From positions 1 through 8,188 of the forward strand of contig JAMDCE010000045.1 in NCBI GenBank assembly GCA_023489135.1: 8,188 bases of DNA, written 5' to 3'. Source of the stretch: Chloroflexota bacterium. GTDB lineage: Bacteria > Chloroflexota > Chloroflexia > JAMDCE01. Below the pieces are notes generated by a model. It was not told where the DNA came from and ran no database searches. It saw only the letters and a program-made list of their open reading frames with translations. Position 1 is the stretch's first letter; each line of letters begins with the position of its first letter. This document shows, piece by piece, positions 5,322 through 8,188 of the stretch. Both the position numbers and the translations under genes were made by a program.

Positions 5322-5349
5322 GACAGCTGACGGCTGATTGCTAATAGCT
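5322..5349. repeat. Four tandem copies of a 7-bp unit (GAYNGCT)
   Basis: GACAGCT, GACGGCT, GATTGCT and AATAGCT follow one another without gaps, directly beside the ATPase stop codon. A further GATAGCT, followed by a weaker AAGAGCA, lies at 5189-5202. Heptamer arrays of this kind occur between genes in several bacterial groups, including cyanobacteria. The rest of the 5111-5351 gap holds a G/C-run patch (5146-5165) and no recognisable gene. Confidence 0.6.
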
Positions 5350-5351
5350 AC

Positions 5352-6038
5352 TCAGGCGCAAAACACCGCGCCCCTCTGAATGCTGCGGATCGCCCCATGC
5401 TCCAGGTGCACCTGCCGGTCGGCCATTCCACCTATGTCGGGGTCGTGAGTCACCATTACGATCGTGTGCCCGTCCTCGTGCATCTCCCGTATCAGCGCCA
5501 TCACCAGGTCCTCGTTGGCTTTGTCCAGGTTTCCCGTGGGCTCGTCGGCCAGGATTATCCGGGGCTGGTTGATCAGCGCCCGCGCTATGCACACCCGCTG
5601 CTGCTCGCCCCCCGAAAGCTGGGAGGGCCGATGGTGAGCCCTCTGTTCCAGGCCCACCCGCGCCAGGGCCTGCCGCGCCTCCTCCTCGTCCACCATGCTG
5701 TGGAAGTACTGCGCCAGCATCACGTTCTCAACCGCGCTCAGATACGGCACCAGGTGAAACTGCTGGAAGATCAGGCCTATGGTTTCCCGCCGAAACCTCG
5801 TCAGCTCGGCCTGGCTCAACCTGGCCACGTCGGTCCCATCCACCAGCAACGTGCCGCTGGAAGGGCGGTCCAGGCAGCTGATGATGTTCAGCAAGGTGGT
5901 CTTACCCGATCCCGAGGGTCCCATCACGCTCACCCATTCACCCCGCCCGATTCCCAGGTCTATGTGATCGAGCGCGCACGTTTTGCCCGCGTACACCTTG
6001 GTGAGGCCCGAAGCTTGAAGGATCAAATGGTCTTCCAC
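5352..6038 (-). CDS. ABC transporter ATP-binding protein, MacB/LolD family
   Basis: A 228-residue cytoplasmic ATPase that powers the two FtsX-type permeases encoded just upstream. All nucleotide-binding elements are intact: Walker [10 protein letters not shown] (40-48), Q-loop IFQQFHLVP (Gln92/93), signature LSGGEQQRV (141-149), Walker B IILADEP (161-167, Glu166 catalytic), D-loop GNLD and H-loop VTHD (His198). The length and the [17 protein letters not shown] segment are typical of the MacB/LolD (FtsE-like) class rather than sugar or amino-acid importers. Start: GTG6038 with GAGAGGTGA about 7 nt upstream, that ribosome site being inside the last codons of the permease gene, which stops only 2 nt before. 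The C-terminal tail after HLEHG is short and shows no extra domain. Likely substrates of the class are lipoproteins, peptides or antibiotics; the actual one is unknown. Confidence 0.95.
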   Translation of the reverse strand: MEDHLILQASGLTKVYAGKTCALDHIDLGIGRGEWVSVMGPSGSGKTTLLNIISCLDRPSSGTLLVDGTDVARLSQAELTRFRRETIGLIFQQFHLVPYLSAVENVMLAQYFHSMVDEEEARQALARVGLEQRAHHRPSQLSGGEQQRVCIARALINQPRIILADEPTGNLDKANEDLVMALIREMHEDGHTIVMVTHDPDIGGMADRQVHLEHGAIRSIQRGAVFCA

Positions 6039-6040
6039 AG

Positions 6041-7213
6041 TTATTCACCTCTCAACGTTATTGCCGGATCGATCTCGACCGCGCTGCGCACCGGAACCGC
6101 GCTGGCCACAATGGCCACTCCGATCCCTACCAATACCGACAGCGGCAGCACCACGGGGTTGAACGCGATTGAGCTATCGAAAACCCAGTGGCCGATCCCC
6201 TGGGCTATGACGAAGCCCGCCAGGTACCCCAGAATCCCACCCACCGCCCCCAGGACCGCCGCTTCGGCCACGAAGAGCAGCACGATGTGCCTTTGGCTGG
6301 CCCCTAGAGCCTTTAGCAGACCGATCTCCCGGGTTCTCTCCAGCACCGTGGTTGCCATCGTGCCGGCCGCGGTCAATGTCGACGCCAGCAGGACCAGAAC
6401 GGCGACGATGGCCATCAGCAGCTCGACCTTGCCCAACACGGACATCTCCGCCTCGGCGATCTGGCCGATCACTCGCGCCCGCACCTGCGGCATCTTCCTC
6501 TCTATCTGAGAAACGGTGGCCGCCAGAGGCTGCCTATCGGCCGTCGCCCTGACTTGGGCCAACCCGATCTGTCCGCGCTGGTCAAAAAGCTCCTGAGCCG
6601 TCTCCAGGCCGACCAGAATCTGAGAGTTTTCGCCCGCGCCGGTTTCTACGACGCCGCTCACCTCCAACGGCCGGCGGCGCCCGTCGTACTGCACCTCGAA
6701 AGCGTCGCCGACGCCCAGTCCCAGCTTCCTCGCCACCTCGCTCCCCACCAGAGCCGTTGAAGCACCGTGATCGGGCCATCTGCCGGCGATCTGCCACCAC
6801 GGGCTCGCCTTGCGTGCCTCGGCAAACCTGGTCCCCGCCAGCACCACCCTCTGCCCCCCCACCTCCACCACGCCGTACAGGTAGGGCACCAGGGCGCTTA
6901 TTTGAGTCGCCGGGTCGTCGGCCCCCAGGGCTTCCAACGAATCCTCCGCGATAAAACCCTGCTGGCTAAGCGAGCCGAAATCCAGGGCGCCCGTTCCCAC
7001 TCGGAGCGATGTGGCCCTCGGGAGCAACAGGATGTTAGCCCCGTACGAGCTCAGCTCCCTGCCGGCCTTCTCTCGGGTATCCAGGGACGTGGAGATGAGC
7101 GCGGAAACCATCGCGGCCCCCAGCACAATGGCCACCACCGCCACCCCGATTCGCCGGCGCCTGTTCAGGAGGGATTTGATAATTATTCGGCGGAACATGT
7201 CCTGCTTTCTCAT
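6041..7213 (-). CDS. FtsX/MacB-type ABC transporter permease (second of two)
   Basis: A cytoplasmic-membrane permease of about 390 residues with the four-helix MacB layout. Residue numbers count from ATG7213. A basic N-terminus (RRIIIKSLLNRRRR) leads into TM1 (about 23-42). An extracytoplasmic MacB-core-like domain follows (about 45-257; SPWWQIAGRW and ALVGSEVARKLGLGVG). The FtsX core has TM2 (about 265-285), the cytoplasmic coupling motif RTREIGLLKALGAS, TM3 (about 311-337) and TM4 (about 356-376), ending VRSAVEIDPAITLRGE. Two starts are possible. ATG7228 overlaps the stop of the preceding permease by 4 nt (ATGA). ATG7213 has AAAGGGA 6 nt before it, and I prefer it. It pairs with the permease upstream to form the transmembrane dimer driven by the ATPase downstream. 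Confidence 0.92.
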   Translation of the reverse strand: MRKQDMFRRIIIKSLLNRRRRIGVAVVAIVLGAAMVSALISTSLDTREKAGRELSSYGANILLLPRATSLRVGTGALDFGSLSQQGFIAEDSLEALGADDPATQISALVPYLYGVVEVGGQRVVLAGTRFAEARKASPWWQIAGRWPDHGASTALVGSEVARKLGLGVGDAFEVQYDGRRRPLEVSGVVETGAGENSQILVGLETAQELFDQRGQIGLAQVRATADRQPLAATVSQIERKMPQVRARVIGQIAEAEMSVLGKVELLMAIVAVLVLLASTLTAAGTMATTVLERTREIGLLKALGASQRHIVLLFVAEAAVLGAVGGILGYLAGFVIAQGIGHWVFDSSIAFNPVVLPLSVLVGIGVAIVASAVPVRSAVEIDPAITLRGE

Positions 7214-7224
7214 AGTTATCCCTT

Positions 7225-8188
7225 TCATCCCCGCAGCAAGCTAATCGGCTCCATCTTCATCGCCGACCTGATCGGCAGGGCGCTGCCCAGGAGCGCCACC
7301 ACGACGGCCAGCAGGATGGCCACCGGCAGCAGCAGGGGATTCGGCGCGAAAGAAGCGTTGAACACCTTCGCTCCGATGTATCCCGCCAAACCCAGTCCCC
7401 CGAAGTAGCCCAGCGCCCCACCTGCCACGCCGATCGAGGCCGCTTCGGACAGGAAGATCGCGGCGATCTGGCTGTTCTCCGCGCCGATGGCCTTCATCAG
7501 CCCAATCTCTCCGCGCCGCTCTATCACGGAGGCCGTCATTGTGGTCAACACCCCCAGGGCCGAGGCCAGCAGCGCGACGCCCGTGACCAGGAAGATCAGG
7601 GACTGCACCTTGATGGCAAACGAGCCCTCCGACTCCGAGATCTGCCGGACGGGCTTGGCCTCGGCGTCCGGTATCACCTCCTCGATCTGTGTGACGGCCG
7701 CCTCGATGATCGGCGAGCAGTACCACTTCTCGTACTCCGCGGGCGTCATGTCCTCCGGACGCTTATCCCGGATGTCGGGCGCCAGCTTCTCCTTGGGCTG
7801 GGTCAAGGCGCTCACCAGAACCCTGCTCGCGCCGCTGGAGAGGCCCAGGAGGCTCTGCGCCGTCGGCAAAGGGGTGAAGATCTGATTATCCTCGAAGGAC
7901 CCCGTGCTCACTATGCCTACCACCCTGAGCTCCCGCGACTCTTTCCCGTATGCCACCGTCAACGCTTCGCCCGGGCGCAGGTTCAGACTCTCGGCCAGCG
8001 TCTCCCCTACCATTGCCTCGTCCAAGGCCCCGTCCGAAGCCCACCGGCCCCGAACCTTCCACCAGGGCGAAACCGTCTTTACCCCGGTCCTGAAAACACT
8101 TGCTTCCTGGCTGGCCTCGCTCTTCCCAGCCGAGCCCGTCGTCAGCGCGGCCCCGGCCGGCAGGGAGATTTCGTGATCGAACCAGGTG
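7225..8188 (-). CDS. FtsX/MacB-type ABC transporter permease (first of two; N-terminus beyond window)
   Basis: The frame is open from the right edge (first full codon 8187-8185) to TGA at 7227-7225, giving 320 visible residues. The TTG at 8025 is internal, because homology to the sister permease begins well before it (SPWWKVRGRW here, SPWWQIAGRW there). The visible part is most of an extracytoplasmic MacB-core-like domain, TM segments at about visible residues 196-217, 241-268 and 285-307, and the coupling motif RRGEIGLMKAIGAENSQIA. A stretch unlike the sister protein (about 130-160) carries EKWYCSPIIEAA with a single Cys. The N-terminal helix lies outside the window. The gene overlaps or nearly abuts the next permease, so the two are co-translated. 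The substrate is unknown. Confidence 0.92.
   Translation of the reverse strand, partial: TWFDHEISLPAGAALTTGSAGKSEASQEASVFRTGVKTVSPWWKVRGRWASDGALDEAMVGETLAESLNLRPGEALTVAYGKESRELRVVGIVSTGSFEDNQIFTPLPTAQSLLGLSSGASRVLVSALTQPKEKLAPDIRDKRPEDMTPAEYEKWYCSPIIEAAVTQIEEVIPDAEAKPVRQISESEGSFAIKVQSLIFLVTGVALLASALGVLTTMTASVIERRGEIGLMKAIGAENSQIAAIFLSEAASIGVAGGALGYFGGLGLAGYIGAKVFNASFAPNPLLLPVAILLAVVVALLGSALPIRSAMKMEPISLLRG

Noticed and set aside
5397..6509. Long plus-strand ORF (370 codons) opposite the ATPase and permease genes
   Set aside because: It crosses the boundary of two real minus-strand genes and shows no motif or credible ribosome site.

Overview
The window is a GC-rich bacterial chromosomal segment (roughly 60% or more GC by eye). 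It holds eight protein genes, one gene remnant and several well-formed regulatory sites. No rRNA, tRNA, CRISPR array, transposase or phage gene is visible. Taxonomy cannot be fixed from the sequence alone. The gene styles (dCache/HAMP/PAS kinase, a small ferredoxin-containing sulfite reductase next to a CPLN-type TusA, FtsX-type permease pairs) and a CCGCAGAGGCGCAGAG-type intergenic repeat would fit a Chloroflexota-like or other deep-branching environmental bacterium. This is a weak guess.

Layout. Positions 1-782 (+) hold the C-terminal half of an MFS transporter of the fosmidomycin-resistance type, then a small glutaredoxin-like protein. Positions 783-1135 are non-coding but busy: a good sigma70 promoter (821-849), a short transcribed stretch ending in an intrinsic terminator (919-943), then a second promoter candidate and a structured leader. 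Positions 1136-3394 (+) encode a membrane histidine kinase (TM-dCache-TM-HAMP-PAS-HisKA-HATPase) with no response regulator in view. The kinase converges on a minus-strand sulfur operon, and a large imperfect hairpin repeat lies between them (3445-3505).

The sulfur operon (minus strand, about 5110 down to 3570) begins with a near-consensus promoter, TTGACA-17-TATAAA. The promoter overlaps a dyad that resembles an Rrf2/IscR-type operator. Its transcript first runs through a decayed C-terminal fragment of cysH (APS/PAPS reductase), which still shows the GCAPCTR and ECGIH motifs but has an in-frame stop. It then enters an intact siroheme sulfite/nitrite reductase-like gene and an overlapping TusA-like sulfur-carrier gene. 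I infer an old assimilatory sulfate-reduction cluster that lost cysH but kept, and possibly re-promoted, the sulfite reductase/TusA pair. The tusA-like gene contains a perfect 19-bp inverted repeat that covers its active-site Cys codon.

Positions 5352-8188 (minus) are a MacB/LolD-type ABC export operon: two tandem, mutually related FtsX-type permeases (the first cut by the window edge) and one ATPase. The genes are tightly coupled (4-nt overlap or 15-nt gap, then a 2-nt gap). A candidate terminator lies at 5206-5246, which would insulate this operon from the sulfur operon downstream.
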